Assembly (NCBI GenBank): GCA_003218815.1
Contig: QHON01000136.1
Location: forward strand, 1-5,359
Reading direction: 5' to 3'
Length of the DNA: 5,359 nucleotides
DNA from: Verrucomicrobiota bacterium
GTDB lineage: Bacteria; Verrucomicrobiota; Verrucomicrobiia; Chthoniobacterales; UBA10450
How positions within the stretch are numbered: the first letter of the stretch is position 1; each line of letters begins with the position of its first letter. The notes below the pieces were generated by a model. It searched no databases, had not been told where the DNA came from, and worked only from the letters and a program-made list of their open reading frames with translations. Positions 5,184 through 5,359 of this stretch are shown piece after piece. The translations under genes were made by a program, and so were the position numbers.

Positions 5184-5359
5184 TTACCGGGAAAGGCCAA
5201 TGCGTTGCACCAGATCTTGAAATCTCGGATCCGAACTGACGGGTTTGAACTGTGGCGAAACGTTCAGATAAACAAGATGGAACGAGTGCTCCCCGTATGC
5301 TTGTTCCAGCAATTGAAATGCCTGTTCGTTGTTACCAAGCGCGACGTAGATCGTTGCTA
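5184..5359 (-). CDS. C-terminal end of a TPR-repeat protein (partial)
   Basis: The last 57 residues of a protein whose remainder lies beyond the right edge. ATIYVALGNNEQAFQLLEQAY is the second half of a tetratricopeptide-like helical hairpin (LG.NEQAF..LE.A pattern). It is followed by FHLVYLNVSPQFKPVSSDPRFQDL and VQRIGLSR, the characteristic tail that closes many large TPR proteins with an N-terminal protein kinase or winged-helix DNA-binding domain in soil bacteria, where it often reads P.F.PLRSDPRF..L..R.GL. Which N-terminal domain this protein has cannot be seen. It is convergent with the mu-crystallin-family gene, with 24 bases between the two stop codons and no visible terminator hairpin. 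Confidence 0.78.
   Translation of the reverse strand, partial: ATIYVALGNNEQAFQLLEQAYGEHSFHLVYLNVSPQFKPVSSDPRFQDLVQRIGLSR

Noticed and set aside
1..5359. CRISPR arrays, tRNA or rRNA genes, insertion sequences, riboswitches
   Set aside because: I looked for evenly spaced direct repeats, cloverleaf-like segments and transposase motifs and found none.

Overview
The window reads as an ordinary stretch of bacterial chromosome with moderate GC and dense genes on both strands. It holds five complete genes, two partial genes at the edges, one gene remnant and one dispersed-type palindromic repeat. There are no tRNA or rRNA genes, transposases, phage genes or CRISPR arrays. The taxon is an inference only. 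Three things are reminiscent of soil Verrucomicrobiota or Acidobacteriota: a TPR protein ending in an SDPRFQDL..RIGL-type tail, exported small proteins of unknown function, and a GC-rich palindrome built on GGCAGCCGTG. No gene start is preceded by a good Shine-Dalgarno sequence.

Left part (1-1750). On the minus strand lie a metal-binding secreted cupin (935-453) and, downstream of it, the N-terminal 114 residues of an MDR-family quinone/NADPH oxidoreductase (342-1) that unusually carries a signal peptide. Divergent from the cupin is a 157-residue exported protein of unknown function (1070-1543). It is followed by an 87-bp remnant (1611-1697) that repeats the last 28 codons and stop of that same gene in diverged form, which is a trace of a decayed tandem paralogue. 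A 10-bp perfect inverted repeat (1697-1750) separates this block from the next, convergent, gene.

Middle part (1755-4108). Two genes on the minus strand: a serine-racemase/threonine-dehydratase-like PLP enzyme (4108-3164), then a 407-residue FAD-dependent monooxygenase-type oxidoreductase (2978-1755). The 185-bp gap between them holds a 64-bp imperfect palindrome (3105-3168), whose right arm overlaps the end of the dehydratase gene and supplies its stop codon.

Right part (4109-5359). Divergent from the dehydratase, across only 97 bp, is an ornithine-cyclodeaminase/mu-crystallin family protein (4206-5159) whose sequence resembles ketimine reductases more than true cyclodeaminases. The last 176 bases are the C-terminus of a TPR protein on the minus strand.

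The most interesting functional idea is the divergent dehydratase/imine-reductase pair. In known pathways (beta-hydroxyaspartate cycle BhcB/BhcD; ectoine utilisation EutB/EutC) a PLP dehydratase of this fold is encoded with a reductase of this family, and in the Bhc case the reductase captures the imine made by the dehydratase. The window may hold a version of such a module with a flavin monooxygenase beside it, but the partner genes that would prove the pathway are not in view.
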